64,000 bases of DNA from assembly GCA_030372335.1 (NCBI GenBank), contig JAUDCW010000010.1; one strand, 5' to 3'. The notes under the pieces were generated by a model. The model was not told the DNA's origin. It worked only from the letters and a program-made list of their open reading frames with translations, and made no database searches. Shown one piece after another: positions 41,273 to 50,447 of the stretch (within the stretch, counting starts at the first letter, position 1; each line of letters starts with the position of its first letter). The DNA comes from JALCOL01 sp022649665 (GTDB taxonomy: Bacteria > Bacillota > Bacilli > Lactobacillales > Enterococcaceae). The translations under genes were made by a program, and so were the position numbers.

Positions 41273-41570
41273 AACAAACCAATAACATTAGAAAACAATC
41301 ATAAAAGTATGAGCAGAAGAAGTAGCCGAGAGGCGTCAAGTTCAGCGAGACCGTGGGTGGTGCAAACGGTCCTTGACGATTCGGTGAATGGATCTGCGAC
41401 TGAAATCTCAAAATCATTGGAGAGTAGAGAGTTCCGGATGACCACTGTTAACGGGTCCGATCATTGTTAGATGATCTGTTGAGAAGAAAGGCGCGAGCTT
41501 TTCTTATTCTTTGAGGTGGCACCGTGTAAAGACACCCTCGTGAGCAAAGCTCACGAGGGTGTCTTTTTTT
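41273..41570 (+). ncRNA. Tryptophan T-box leader
   Basis: About 300-nt tRNA-sensing leader. Stem I begins near the AGTAGCC/GAGAGG region. The specifier loop reads GGTGAATGGATCTGCG with UGG (41389-41391), i.e. tryptophan. The T-box sequence TGAGGTGGCACCGTG (41512-41526) contains the UGGCACC core that pairs with the tRNA acceptor end. The terminator GACACCCTCGTGAGC/GCTCACGAGGGTGTC with T7 (41531-41570) competes with the antiterminator. Uncharged tRNA-Trp should turn on trpEGDCFBA. It also accounts for the 369-bp gap between the SDR gene and trpE. Confidence 0.96.
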
Positions 41571-41591
41571 ATTTGAAAGGCAGGAGAGCAT

Positions 41592-42956
41592 ATGCGAAAA
41601 ATCAAAACGTTTCAAAGCGATCAATTGACGCCGGCAGCAGCATTTTTGCGGATCCAAGGGAAGAACAAATGCATCTTGGAAAGTATTCCGCGTGAAAAGG
41701 ATAAAAGCCGCTATTCAATGATATTTTGGGACCCTGCCGAACATCTTTCGTTTCAAGATGGGTTCTTCCGAACGACGACGGCCGAATACCGCTGCAGCGA
41801 TCCGCTGAAAGAAGTCGAGCGTTTCGTCTTGAAAGAAGAGCTGCCGATCGCGGACTTGCCGTTTTCCGGCGGAGCAGTCGGCTACGTAGCATATGACTTG
41901 GCCCGCTGCTATGAAAATATCGGTGAGCTGCCGCCGGATGAGCAGGGGATCCCGGAGCTGTCGCTTTTCTTGTTCGACTCTTTTTTGATCATCGATCATC
42001 AGACAGAAACCGGTTATTTGGTCGAACAAGACCTCTACCGCCCGCGTTCGGACGCAGAACTCGCCGCAGCACTTCAAAAAACAGAACGCTCGCTGCAGCA
42101 AGTTTCACCCGCTGAGTTTTCGTTTCCGGAATTTGAAGTCGGCGAATATCACAGCAACTTTACGCAAAAGCAGTTTGAAGAAACTGTTGAAAAAGCCAAG
42201 CAGTTGATCACAGACGGCGACTTGTTCCAACTCGTGCCTTCCCAGCGGCTTCAAGCGGATTTTGCAGGCGACGCCTTCAGCTATTACCGACGTCTCAGGA
42301 TCCAGAATCCTTCACCGTATCTTTATTATTTGGATATGGGCGACGCGGTCGTGATCGGCGCTTCGCCGGAAAGCTTAGTTTCAGTCAGAGGCGACAAAGT
42401 CATGACTAATCCGATCGCGGGAACGCGCCGGCGCGGACAGAATGCAGTCGAAGACGAACGGCTCGCAGGCGAACTGTTGCAAGATGAAAAAGAACGCGCC
42501 GAACATATGATGCTGGTCGACCTTGGCCGCAATGATCTGGGACGCGTCGCCGAAGTCGGCACCGTCGAAGTCACGCTTTTTATGACGATCGAAAGATACC
42601 GCTATGTGATGCATCTTGTTTCAGTAGTCGAAGGGCGTCTCAAGCAAAACGCCACGATGATGGACGCGCTGAAAAGCACGATGCCGGCCGGGACCGTCAG
42701 CGGGGCGCCAAAGATCCGCGCGATGCAGCGCATCAATCAGCTCGAACCGGTCCGCCGCAATCTTTATGCCGGAGCCGTCGGGTATTTCTCGCAAACTGGC
42801 GACGGCGATTTTGCGATCGCGATCCGCACGATGGTGATCAAAGACCAAACGGCCTACGTGCAAGCCGGTGCGGGAATCGTTTATGACTCGGTTGCCGAAA
42901 ATGAATATCATGAAACATTGCAAAAAGCGAAAGCCCTCTTGGAGGTGGGAAAATGA
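41592..42956 (+). CDS. trpE: Anthranilate synthase component I
   Basis: Makes anthranilate from chorismate with TrpG-supplied ammonia, the committed step of tryptophan synthesis. It has 454 residues, at the short end of the family. The tryptophan-feedback motif is ILES (about 27-30) in place of LLES. The catalytic C-terminal part has QLVPSQRL, NPSPYLYYLDMGD, IAGTRRRG, MLVDLGRNDLGRV and the late AGAGIVYDS. SD AGGAGAG precedes the ATG. First gene of the operon, overlapping trpG by 4 bp. Confidence 0.96.
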   Translation: MRKIKTFQSDQLTPAAAFLRIQGKNKCILESIPREKDKSRYSMIFWDPAEHLSFQDGFFRTTTAEYRCSDPLKEVERFVLKEELPIADLPFSGGAVGYVAYDLARCYENIGELPPDEQGIPELSLFLFDSFLIIDHQTETGYLVEQDLYRPRSDAELAAALQKTERSLQQVSPAEFSFPEFEVGEYHSNFTQKQFEETVEKAKQLITDGDLFQLVPSQRLQADFAGDAFSYYRRLRIQNPSPYLYYLDMGDAVVIGASPESLVSVRGDKVMTNPIAGTRRRGQNAVEDERLAGELLQDEKERAEHMMLVDLGRNDLGRVAEVGTVEVTLFMTIERYRYVMHLVSVVEGRLKQNATMMDALKSTMPAGTVSGAPKIRAMQRINQLEPVRRNLYAGAVGYFSQTGDGDFAIAIRTMVIKDQTAYVQAGAGIVYDSVAENEYHETLQKAKALLEVGK

Positions 42957-43522
42957 TCTTACTTGTCGACAATTACGACTCATTTACGTATAACTTGGTT
43001 CAATTAGTCGCGCGTCCCGACCTCGGGGTGCTGCGCAATGATGATCCGGCACTGCTCGAGACTGCTAAGAAGGCCCAAGCCGTGATCCTTTCTCCCGGAC
43101 CAGGACGGCCGCAAGACGCCGGCAAGCTTTTAGAAGTGATCCGGCAAATCGATCCGCGCACTCCGCTGTTAGGGATCTGTTTAGGGCATCAGGCCCTCGG
43201 GAGCGCGTTCGGCGGGAAAGTCATCCGCGCCCAAAAGATCTGCCACGGTAAAATCGACCAGATCCGCCACGATGGCCGCGAACTCTTTCAAGGGTTGGGG
43301 GATCCGCTGCCCGTGATGCGTTACCATTCGCTTGCGCTGGCCGCGGACACCCTTCCAAAAAGATTCACAGTCACCGCCAAGGCGGATGACGGTGAGATCA
43401 TGGCGATCCAAGATCAAGAGTATCCGCGCTACGGTTTGCAGTTTCATCCCGAGTCGATCGGGACCCCGCAAGGAAAATCGCTTGTCACGAACTTTTTAAA
43501 AAAAATGGAGGAATCGGCATGA
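42953..43522 (+). CDS. trpG: Anthranilate synthase component II (glutamine amidotransferase)
   Basis: Class I glutamine amidotransferase that supplies ammonia to TrpE. It has 189 residues. The N terminus VDNYDSFTYNLVQLV is typical. The catalytic triad Cys is in LLGICLGHQALG (about 73-84), and His/Glu are in LQFHPESIGT (about 162-171). It is stand-alone, not fused to TrpD, and overlaps both neighbours by 4 bp. The sequence could also serve p-aminobenzoate synthesis, which is common for this family. Confidence 0.95.
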   Translation: MILLVDNYDSFTYNLVQLVARPDLGVLRNDDPALLETAKKAQAVILSPGPGRPQDAGKLLEVIRQIDPRTPLLGICLGHQALGSAFGGKVIRAQKICHGKIDQIRHDGRELFQGLGDPLPVMRYHSLALAADTLPKRFTVTAKADDGEIMAIQDQEYPRYGLQFHPESIGTPQGKSLVTNFLKKMEESA

Positions 43523-44535
43523 AAGAGATCATGGACAAACTATATCAGATGCAAAACTTGGAAGAAGCCGAAATGGAAGCTGCTGCAGAAGAATTATTTG
43601 CCGGGCGGATGGAAGAGATCCAGTTGAGTGCGTTTTTGATCGCTGAAAAGCTGAAAGGCGAAACTGCGGACGAGCTGGCCGGATTTGCTAAGATCATGCA
43701 GGCGAACGCCGTGAAGATTCCTGCCATAAGCGGCCATGTGATGGATAATTGCGGGACCGGCGGCGACGGGATGCAAAGTTTCAATATTTCAACGACCAGC
43801 GCATTTGTTTTGGCGGCTGGCGGCGTGAAAGTCGCAAAGCACGGCAACCGCAGCATCTCCTCGCGTTCGGGCAGCGCGGATATCTTTGAACTTTTAGGGA
43901 TCCCGCTCGCGGCAACACCCGAAGAGATCGCGGATCTTTTGAATCAATGCGGCATCGCTTTTCTTTTTGCACCGCATATGCACCCGAAAATGAAATATGC
44001 GATGGGTGTCAGACGCGCGCTCAAAACGCCGACCCTTTTCAATCTGATCGGTCCGCTGACGAATCCGGTCTCGCTGACGCACCAGCTGATGGGAACGTAC
44101 CGCCGCGATCTTTTAACGACCACGGCAGAAACGCTCGGCAAACTTGGACGAAAACGCGCGGTCGTCGTGAACGGTCATGGGCAGATGGATGAAGCGAATT
44201 TAGCGGGCGCGACTCATTTGGCGATCTTTGAAAACGGCACAGTCACAGAAAAAGTCCTGCAGCCGGAAGAACTCGGATTCAAGCGGTATTCGATCGATGC
44301 GATCCGCGGCGGGACCCCGGCTGACAATTGCGAGATCCTGCTTGATGTTTTGAAAAATGCAGCGACTCCGCAAACTGAAACGATCAAATTGAATGCCGGG
44401 ATCGGTTTTTATGCCGGCGGTGCAGTCGATACGGTCGCGCGCGGGATCACTTTAGCTGAAGAGATCCTCGCTAGCGGGGCCGCTTATGATAAATTGCGCG
44501 AATTGCAGCGGATGACGCAGGAGGTAGCTTCATGA
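43519..44535 (+). CDS. trpD: Anthranilate phosphoribosyltransferase
   Basis: Joins anthranilate to phosphoribosyl pyrophosphate. It has 338 residues, the usual length. NCGTGGDGMQSFNISTTSAF (about 77-96) forms the PRPP site and KHGNRSISSRSGSAD (about 107-121) the anthranilate/metal region; LIGPLTNP follows. The gene overlaps trpG and trpC by 4 bp each. Confidence 0.96.
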   Translation: MKEIMDKLYQMQNLEEAEMEAAAEELFAGRMEEIQLSAFLIAEKLKGETADELAGFAKIMQANAVKIPAISGHVMDNCGTGGDGMQSFNISTTSAFVLAAGGVKVAKHGNRSISSRSGSADIFELLGIPLAATPEEIADLLNQCGIAFLFAPHMHPKMKYAMGVRRALKTPTLFNLIGPLTNPVSLTHQLMGTYRRDLLTTTAETLGKLGRKRAVVVNGHGQMDEANLAGATHLAIFENGTVTEKVLQPEELGFKRYSIDAIRGGTPADNCEILLDVLKNAATPQTETIKLNAGIGFYAGGAVDTVARGITLAEEILASGAAYDKLRELQRMTQEVAS

Positions 44536-45290
44536 CATTTTTAAAAGAAATTTTAGCCAAAAAGCGCGCTGATATCAAAGAAATGGTGTTTGAAGACGTA
44601 CAGGAGCCGGCTGCTATGCCGCCTAAATTTACCGAGATCCTGCAGGCGCAGCCGCAAAAGCCGCATATCATCGGCGAGATCAAACGTGCTTCGCCTTCCA
44701 AGGGGATCATCAATGAAACGGTCGATCCGGTCCAGCAAGCCGCGCTTTATGAAGAAAACGGCGTCAGCGCGATCTCAGTCTTGACGGAAAAACATTATTT
44801 TCACGGCAGTTTTGCTGATTTGGCGGCCGTCAGCCGCACGGTGAAAGTTCCAGTGTTGTGCAAAGATTTTATTCTTTCTAAAAAACAGATCATCAAAGCT
44901 AAAAATGCCGGTGCCAGTTTGATCTTGCTGATCGTTGCGGCACTGCCGTATATGGAATTATATGAGCTTTACCACTATGCAATAGGTCTCGGACTCGAAG
45001 TTTTAGTCGAAGTCCATGACGAGGCAGAGCTGAAAGAAGCCGAACATTTAGGGGCTGCGATCATCGGCGTGAACAATCGCGATCTGAAAACGTTCAGAGT
45101 CGATCGGAAACGCAGCATCGAACTTGCCGGGATGTTTTCGACTGATGCTTTTCATATCAGCGAATCGGGATTCAAAACGGCGCGCGACATCGCGCAGTTG
45201 CCGGAAAGCTATGCCGGGGTCCTGATCGGTGAAGCGCTGATGCGGGAAACACCTGCACAGACGCTTCAAGCGCTTGGAGGTGTCCGCTGA
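44532..45290 (+). CDS. trpC: Indole-3-glycerol phosphate synthase
   Basis: Cyclises carboxyphenylamino-deoxyribulose phosphate to indoleglycerol phosphate. A 252-residue TIM barrel. IIGEIKRASPSKG (about 47-59), LTEKHYFHGS, VLCKDFIL (about 108-115) and GVNNRDLKTF (about 178-187) are the catalytic and phosphate-binding segments. It is not fused to trpF, which follows with no gap. Confidence 0.96.
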   Translation: MTFLKEILAKKRADIKEMVFEDVQEPAAMPPKFTEILQAQPQKPHIIGEIKRASPSKGIINETVDPVQQAALYEENGVSAISVLTEKHYFHGSFADLAAVSRTVKVPVLCKDFILSKKQIIKAKNAGASLILLIVAALPYMELYELYHYAIGLGLEVLVEVHDEAELKEAEHLGAAIIGVNNRDLKTFRVDRKRSIELAGMFSTDAFHISESGFKTARDIAQLPESYAGVLIGEALMRETPAQTLQALGGVR

Positions 45291-45884
45291 ATGGTCAAAG
45301 TCAAGATCTGCGGGCTTTCAACTCACACGGCCGTCGATACTGCAGTGAATGCCGGGGCCGACTTTTTAGGATTTGTTTTGGCAAAGAGTCCGCGGCAAGT
45401 GACGATTGAACAAGCCGCAGCTTTGACAAATGGTCTGCCAGCAGAAATCAAAAAAATCGCGGTGTTCGCGAATGCGGCGCGCGAAGAGATCGACCGCGCG
45501 CTTGCGGCTGGGATTTTTGATGGGATCCAGCTCCACGGGGTGCTTCCAGATCTCACGGGACTGGAAACGATGACGATCATCGCTCAAAATGTCGCCAAAA
45601 ATTATGCCTTTCCTGAAATCGGTGACGGACAGTATCTGCTGCTCGACGCGCCGCCGCAAAAGTATCTAGGCGGAAACGGCCAGCCGTTTGTCTGGAAGGA
45701 TATCCGGCCCGAAAAAGAAAAGATGAGACGGACATTTGTGGCCGGCGGTCTGACACCGGAAAACGTCCGGGCAGCGGTCCGCTATTTCGCACCGTTTGCC
45801 GTCGACGTTTCAAGCGGCGTGGAAACCGGCGGTAAAAAAGATCTCGAAAAAATCAAGCGATTCATTCAAAATGCAAAGGGGTAA
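45291..45884 (+). CDS. trpF: Phosphoribosylanthranilate isomerase
   Basis: Amadori isomerase between the TrpD and TrpC steps. A 197-residue TIM barrel. The catalytic Cys7 is in VKICGLST, the catalytic Asp in LLLDAPPQ (about 117-124), and the phosphate site is AVDVSSGVETGGKKD near the end. It starts directly after the trpC stop with GGAGG inside the trpC end. Confidence 0.95.
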   Translation: MVKVKICGLSTHTAVDTAVNAGADFLGFVLAKSPRQVTIEQAAALTNGLPAEIKKIAVFANAAREEIDRALAAGIFDGIQLHGVLPDLTGLETMTIIAQNVAKNYAFPEIGDGQYLLLDAPPQKYLGGNGQPFVWKDIRPEKEKMRRTFVAGGLTPENVRAAVRYFAPFAVDVSSGVETGGKKDLEKIKRFIQNAKG

Positions 45885-45889
45885 AAACT

Positions 45890-47083
45890 ATGTACTCACA
45901 ACCAGACAAAAAAGGCTTTTACGGCGACTTCGGCGGACAATTCGTTCCGGAAACATTGATGCATGCCGTGAAAGAATTAGAAGCGGCTTATGAAGATTCC
46001 AAGCAAGATCCCGAATTTCAAAAAGAACTCGATTATTATTTAGCGCAATATGTCGGGCGCGAAACACCGCTTTATTATGCTGAACAGCTCACGAAAGCGC
46101 TTGGCGGGGCGAAGATCTATTTGAAGCGCGAAGACTTGAACCATACCGGCGCGCACAAGATCAACAACGCCTTAGGCCAAGTACTTTTGGCGAAACGCAT
46201 GGGAAAAAAGAAGATCGTTGCGGAGACTGGCGCCGGCCAGCACGGAGTCGCTGCCGCAACTGTCGCCGCTTTGTTCGGGATGGAATGCACGGTCTTCATG
46301 GGAGCGGTCGATGTCAAGCGCCAAGCACTGAATGTTTTTCGAATGGAACTTTTAGGAGCGAAAGTCGTCAGCGTCAAAGCCGGCAGCCAGACTTTGAAAG
46401 AAGCAGTCAACGAAGCTCTGCGCTTCTGGGTCGAAAATGTTGAAGATATCCATTATGTGATGGGTTCTGTTTTGGGGCCGCATCCGTTTCCGGAGATCGT
46501 GCGCGATTACCAAAGCGTGATCGGGACCGAAGCGCGTGCGCAGTTCCTTGAACAGAACGGGCACTTGCCGACTGGACTTGTGGCGTGCGTCGGCGGCGGC
46601 AGCAACGCGATGGGTTTGTTTTACCCGTTCGTAAACGATGAAGCAGTCAAGATGTACGGTGTTGAAGCGGGCGGCCGCGGTGCCGATACACCGGAAAATG
46701 CGGCAACGCTGACGAACGGTGAAGTCGGGGCGCTCCACGGCGCGATGATGAAACTCTTGCAAGACAAAAACGGCCAGATTTTAGAAGCTTTTTCGATCTC
46801 TGCCGGCCTTGATTACCCAGGGATCGGTCCGGAACACTGCTATTTCCAAGAAATCGGGCGCGCGGAGTATCACGTGATCGATGACGATGAAGCGGTAGAA
46901 GCCTTCCAAATGCTGAGCCGGTTGGAAGGGATCATCCCGGCACTGGAAAGTGCACATGCGATCGCTTATACGGCAAAACTGGCGCCGACGATGAAGCCTG
47001 AAGAAAGTCTGATCATCTGCTTATCGGGCCGCGGCGATAAAGACGTTATGCAGATCAAAGAACTTTTGGAAGGGGCAAAATAA
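45890..47083 (+). CDS. trpB: Tryptophan synthase beta subunit
   Basis: PLP enzyme that condenses indole with serine. It has 397 residues of the TrpB1 type. The PLP lysine is Lys90 in LNHTGAHKINNALG. ETGAGQHGVAAA and CVGGGSNAMG (phosphate loop) follow. It is partnered by TrpA, whose ATG follows the stop directly. AAGGGG precedes the ATG. Confidence 0.97.
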   Translation: MYSQPDKKGFYGDFGGQFVPETLMHAVKELEAAYEDSKQDPEFQKELDYYLAQYVGRETPLYYAEQLTKALGGAKIYLKREDLNHTGAHKINNALGQVLLAKRMGKKKIVAETGAGQHGVAAATVAALFGMECTVFMGAVDVKRQALNVFRMELLGAKVVSVKAGSQTLKEAVNEALRFWVENVEDIHYVMGSVLGPHPFPEIVRDYQSVIGTEARAQFLEQNGHLPTGLVACVGGGSNAMGLFYPFVNDEAVKMYGVEAGGRGADTPENAATLTNGEVGALHGAMMKLLQDKNGQILEAFSISAGLDYPGIGPEHCYFQEIGRAEYHVIDDDEAVEAFQMLSRLEGIIPALESAHAIAYTAKLAPTMKPEESLIICLSGRGDKDVMQIKELLEGAK

Positions 47084-47875
47084 ATGAAACCATTATCAAA
47101 ATATATGCTGGAAAAAGCGAAAGAAGATCGTCCGCTCGTGGTACCGTATTTTATGGCCGGGATGCGCCCACTTGAAACTTTGCGGGAAGATATCGAACTG
47201 TTAGCGGATAACGGCGCGACCGCGATCGAGATCGGGGTGCCGTTTTCAGATCCAGTCGCCGACGGTCCGGTGATCCAAGCAGCAGGACTCCAAGCGCTGG
47301 GCAACGGCACAAGTTTACAAGCGATCATCGAATATTTGAAAACATATCAAAGTCCGGTGCCGCTTGTTTTGATGACCTACTTTAATTTGTTTTATCATTA
47401 CGGGTTGGAGCGTTTAGTCAGCGATTTGGCGGAGACGGATGTGGAAGGGCTGATCATTCCCGATCTGCCGCAAGAAATGTATTTTAAAGCGCAGCCGATC
47501 GTCGATGATGAAAACTTGGCGCTGATCCCGCTGGTCTCGCTTACGAGCGATTTCGCGCGCATCAAAGAGCTGACCGAAAAAGCAGAAGGATTTGTCTATG
47601 CGGTGACCGTCAACGGCGTGACGGGTGTCGGCCGGACGTTCAATGACGAGCTGAACGCACACTTCGAAAAAACGGCCGCCGTTTCGCCTGTACCGGTATT
47701 GGCCGGTTTCGGGATCGACTCCAAAGAAGCGGTCGCACATTTCAATGAATTATGCGACGGCGTCGTGATCGGCAGCAAGATCGTCCAAGAATTTGCAGAA
47801 GGACATCGCCGCGAGCTGGCTGATTTTCTGACCAGCTTAACGACGATCCGCCAAAAGAACAAGAAAACAGCTTAA
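47084..47875 (+). CDS. trpA: Tryptophan synthase alpha subunit
   Basis: Cleaves indoleglycerol phosphate and passes indole to TrpB. A 263-residue TIM barrel. The catalytic pair is Glu49 in AIEIGVPFSDP and Asp60 in VADGPVIQ. VNGVTGVGR (about 178-186) and AGFGIDSKE are the phosphate-loop segments. Last gene of a complete seven-gene operon, ended by a strong terminator. Confidence 0.96.
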   Translation: MKPLSKYMLEKAKEDRPLVVPYFMAGMRPLETLREDIELLADNGATAIEIGVPFSDPVADGPVIQAAGLQALGNGTSLQAIIEYLKTYQSPVPLVLMTYFNLFYHYGLERLVSDLAETDVEGLIIPDLPQEMYFKAQPIVDDENLALIPLVSLTSDFARIKELTEKAEGFVYAVTVNGVTGVGRTFNDELNAHFEKTAAVSPVPVLAGFGIDSKEAVAHFNELCDGVVIGSKIVQEFAEGHRRELADFLTSLTTIRQKNKKTA

Positions 47876-47917
47876 AAAAGCAAGGACGTGACATAAATTT
47901 TCACGTCCTTGCTTTTT
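47875..47917 (+). terminator. trp operon terminator
   Basis: AAAAAGCAAGGACGTGA/TCACGTCCTTGCTTTTT, 17-bp stem with a 9-nt loop, T5. Confidence 0.95.
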
Positions 47918-47971
47918 GCAGTAAAATAAGGAGGCCGGGCAATCAAAAAGCCAAAAGAAAGGACTTAACAA

Positions 47972-48523
47972 ATGCCAATAATTCTTACGATCGCGCTCTT
48001 TGTAGCAGTGCTCTTGATCGGGACCGGGTTCATTGTGTTTTTTGCGATCCGCCATGCTGGAAAAGAAAATCGCAGCTATCAAAATTTTGCTGAAAAATAC
48101 GGATATTTTTATGACAAGGCAATGGTCAAAGTCACGCATTACCGCGACTACTCGCAGGACACGGCCGCTCTCAATTTGAACATCCCTACTAGTAATCCGT
48201 ACTTGGACAAGTACGCGGATTATACTTCGTTTCCGTTTGGCCGCGGAAGTGCGCGGCAAGTGGCGTATGTCATCGAGGGGAAATACCGAGACGTGCCGTT
48301 TACCGCATTTACGTATCAATTTACCGGGAATCTAGGCGACGGCGGGGGAAGCGGCGGAGTATACGGGATCGTGAGGATCCGCAGCGAAAAAGCGCCGAAT
48401 GACTTGCCGGAGCAGATCTTTTATGAAAAAGGGGTTCTCTGCCATTACGCTTCTGGAAATCTGCAAGTCGAAACGATCCAGCCGGTCGTGGCGGCTTTGG
48501 CAGCGTTGACAACAAATGAATAA
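47972..48523 (+). CDS. Uncharacterised membrane-anchored protein
   Basis: I do not recognise this family. It has 183 residues: one N-terminal transmembrane helix (about 3-27), then a soluble part rich in aromatic residues (RSYQNFAEKYGYFYDK, FTAFTYQFTG). A Gly-rich turn GNLGDGGGSGGVYGIV lies near 120-135. The pattern suggests a small beta-rich domain; its side of the membrane is uncertain. SD AGAAAGGA precedes the ATG. It stands alone between the trp terminator and the exporter genes, and its own transcription signals are not clear. Confidence 0.75.
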   Translation: MPIILTIALFVAVLLIGTGFIVFFAIRHAGKENRSYQNFAEKYGYFYDKAMVKVTHYRDYSQDTAALNLNIPTSNPYLDKYADYTSFPFGRGSARQVAYVIEGKYRDVPFTAFTYQFTGNLGDGGGSGGVYGIVRIRSEKAPNDLPEQIFYEKGVLCHYASGNLQVETIQPVVAALAALTTNE

Positions 48524-48607
48524 AAAGCGTGGTCCCGTGATCTCAGCGGGCAGCTGATCAAAGACTAAAATGTGCGGTTTTTTGACAAAAATCGGTCGCG
48601 GGAACTA

Positions 48608-48636
48608 TTGCAACCCTGCGGCATTTCGTGTAGGCT
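48608..48636 (+). promoter_or_regulatory. Candidate promoter of the exporter operon
   Basis: TTGCAA (48608-48613), 17-bp spacer, TAGGCT (48631-48636). A perfect TTGACA at 48582-48587 lacks a good -10. Confidence 0.4.
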
Positions 48637-48660
48637 CAAAAGATAAAGGGGGAGTTCCAA

Positions 48661-49197
48661 ATGAATAAAGAATTGATCCAAAAAAGGTTCCAAAGCGCGC
48701 GGCGATGGACAACGGTCCTGCTGGTATTTCTGATTTTGGGGACCTTGAGCAGTTTCGTAAGTCTGCCGGGCACGTTAAAACCCGACCGGCAAACGTATGA
48801 ATCGATCGACAATCTGCAAGTCTACAATTTTATCAATCATCCGCTTTACAAAGTGTATGCCATTCTTTTGATCGCTTTGAATATTTTCTTGATCGTGAAA
48901 TTTTTCCAAAACCGCAAATTGCTGATCGGCCAAAAACTTTGTCCGAAATATCCTTACTATTTGAATACTGCAAAGATCGTTTTGACGAATGTGGTCAGCT
49001 TTTTATTCGTTTCAACGAACTTATCCTTCGCCTCAGTCGGCCAAGATGCGCAGACGCAGCAAGTCGTTTCCACGACGATGACGGTCATGAAAGTTTTCGG
49101 TCTTGTGGTGATGCTGCTTTATGTGGCGATGAATGTCTTAGTGATCGTCCGCCTGTTCCAATTGGAAGGAAATAACGATGAAGGAGTTTCTGCTTGA
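48661..49197 (+). CDS. Uncharacterised four-helix membrane protein of the exporter operon
   Basis: A 178-residue protein of no recognised family. Four hydrophobic segments are visible, at about 17-37, 61-80, 99-122 and 140-162, with a basic N terminus. SD GGGGGAG precedes the ATG. The stop overlaps the start of the adaptor gene (TGATG), so it is translationally coupled to a MacAB-like efflux system. A role as accessory or immunity membrane subunit is inference from context. Confidence 0.75.
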   Translation: MNKELIQKRFQSARRWTTVLLVFLILGTLSSFVSLPGTLKPDRQTYESIDNLQVYNFINHPLYKVYAILLIALNIFLIVKFFQNRKLLIGQKLCPKYPYYLNTAKIVLTNVVSFLFVSTNLSFASVGQDAQTQQVVSTTMTVMKVFGLVVMLLYVAMNVLVIVRLFQLEGNNDEGVSA

Positions 49198-50447
49198 TGG
49201 ACAATGAAAAACGAACGAAACCGAAATGGAGCCGCAAAAAACAGATTCGCTGGAGTTTGATCGGTTTGGGGGCATTGATCGTGATTTTGATCGGTGCAGC
49301 GGTTTTTTCCCATTTCAGAAGCAATTCTTCCGCTGAAAAAAGCGATAAACATGCTATCTATAAAGTAAAAGAAGCCGAGCCGCTGATCTTTAAGGGCAGT
49401 GTGATCCCGTCGCAGACCAAAGAGATCTATCTCGACAGCACGAAAGGCTCGATCTCTTCGATCAGCGTAACCGATGGGCAAACCGTGAAAACGGGGGATG
49501 TGATCTTGACATATAACAACGATACTGTTCAAGAACAAGTCACGACCCAGGAAAGTGCGCTCAATAAAGCATCGCTCGCTGTAAAAAATGCGCAGGACTC
49601 GCTGACCAATGCGATCAATAAACGCGATGAGCTGCAGCAGAAATTGAACAGCTCGCGCAGCAAACTGAATGCTGAAAAAGGTGATACGGCGGAAAGTGCT
49701 GCCAACAAGCAGCAGTACCAAGCCGAAGTTTCGCAATATGAAGAAGCACTCAGTTCGGCAAAAGATGCCGTGACCCAAGGCCAACAAGCGCTTGACAGTG
49801 CAAATATCGATCTGCAAGACCAAAACAAGCAAGTCGAATCGGCTAAAGAAAAAGTCACGACGAATGTAACTGCCAGCATGGACGGCATCGCGTATGTCAA
49901 TCCAGCGGGGCAGACAGAACCAACGACGGCGGTCGTCAAAATCGTCAGTCCGAGTGTGACGATCCAAGGGACCGTCTCCGAATACGATTACCCGTCCGTG
50001 AAAAAAGATCAAACGGTAACGATCATGCCAGTCGCTAACGACCAGAAGATCCAAGGCAAGATCACAGCTGTCGATCAGTTGCCGGCGTCTTCCACTGCTG
50101 TTTCCGGCGGGGCATCCTCGACGGCAGCCGCAGCTGCGTCTTCCAGCACCAGCAGCATTGCAAATTATAATTTTACCGTTGCACCGGACTCCGCGATCCA
50201 ATACGGCTATAATGTCCAGATCAAAGTTCCGCTTGCTGAAATCAAAGTGCCGTCTTCAGCCGTCCGTAAAGAAGATGGCAAACTTTATGTGTATCTGTAT
50301 CAAGACGGCAAGGCCAAGCGAACTGAGATCACTGGGACCGAAAGCCGCGGGGCATACGTCGTCGACTCCGGGCTCACCAAAGGGCAAAAGATCCTGCAGA
50401 GCCCAGACAAAGATGTTAAAGATGGTGCGAAAGTGACGGTGGAGTAA
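49197..50447 (+). CDS. Exporter adaptor subunit (MacA/HlyD-like)
   Basis: A 416-residue membrane-fusion-type adaptor. One N-terminal transmembrane helix (about 20-40) comes first. A biotinyl-lipoyl-like half (GSISSISVTDGQTVKTGDVIL, about 80-100) follows, then a long coiled coil (about 108-218, alternating Lys/Glu/Gln/Ala), the second lipoyl half and a beta-barrel domain. A Ser/Ala-rich insert (nt 50084-50160) lies in the barrel region. The ATG at 49197 overlaps the previous stop; AAGGAG is at 49181-49186. Next to MacB-like ATPase and permease genes. Likely cargo: peptide or drug. Confidence 0.9.
   Translation: MDNEKRTKPKWSRKKQIRWSLIGLGALIVILIGAAVFSHFRSNSSAEKSDKHAIYKVKEAEPLIFKGSVIPSQTKEIYLDSTKGSISSISVTDGQTVKTGDVILTYNNDTVQEQVTTQESALNKASLAVKNAQDSLTNAINKRDELQQKLNSSRSKLNAEKGDTAESAANKQQYQAEVSQYEEALSSAKDAVTQGQQALDSANIDLQDQNKQVESAKEKVTTNVTASMDGIAYVNPAGQTEPTTAVVKIVSPSVTIQGTVSEYDYPSVKKDQTVTIMPVANDQKIQGKITAVDQLPASSTAVSGGASSTAAAAASSSTSSIANYNFTVAPDSAIQYGYNVQIKVPLAEIKVPSSAVRKEDGKLYVYLYQDGKAKRTEITGTESRGAYVVDSGLTKGQKILQSPDKDVKDGAKVTVE

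Noticed and set aside
41602..41616. cre-like TCAAAACGTTTCAA at the start of trpE
   Set aside because: It deviates at two fixed positions and lies in coding sequence behind a T-box.
48530..48600. TTGACA and small inverted repeats before the exporter operon
   Set aside because: No matching -10 for the TTGACA, and the stems are only about 4 bp.
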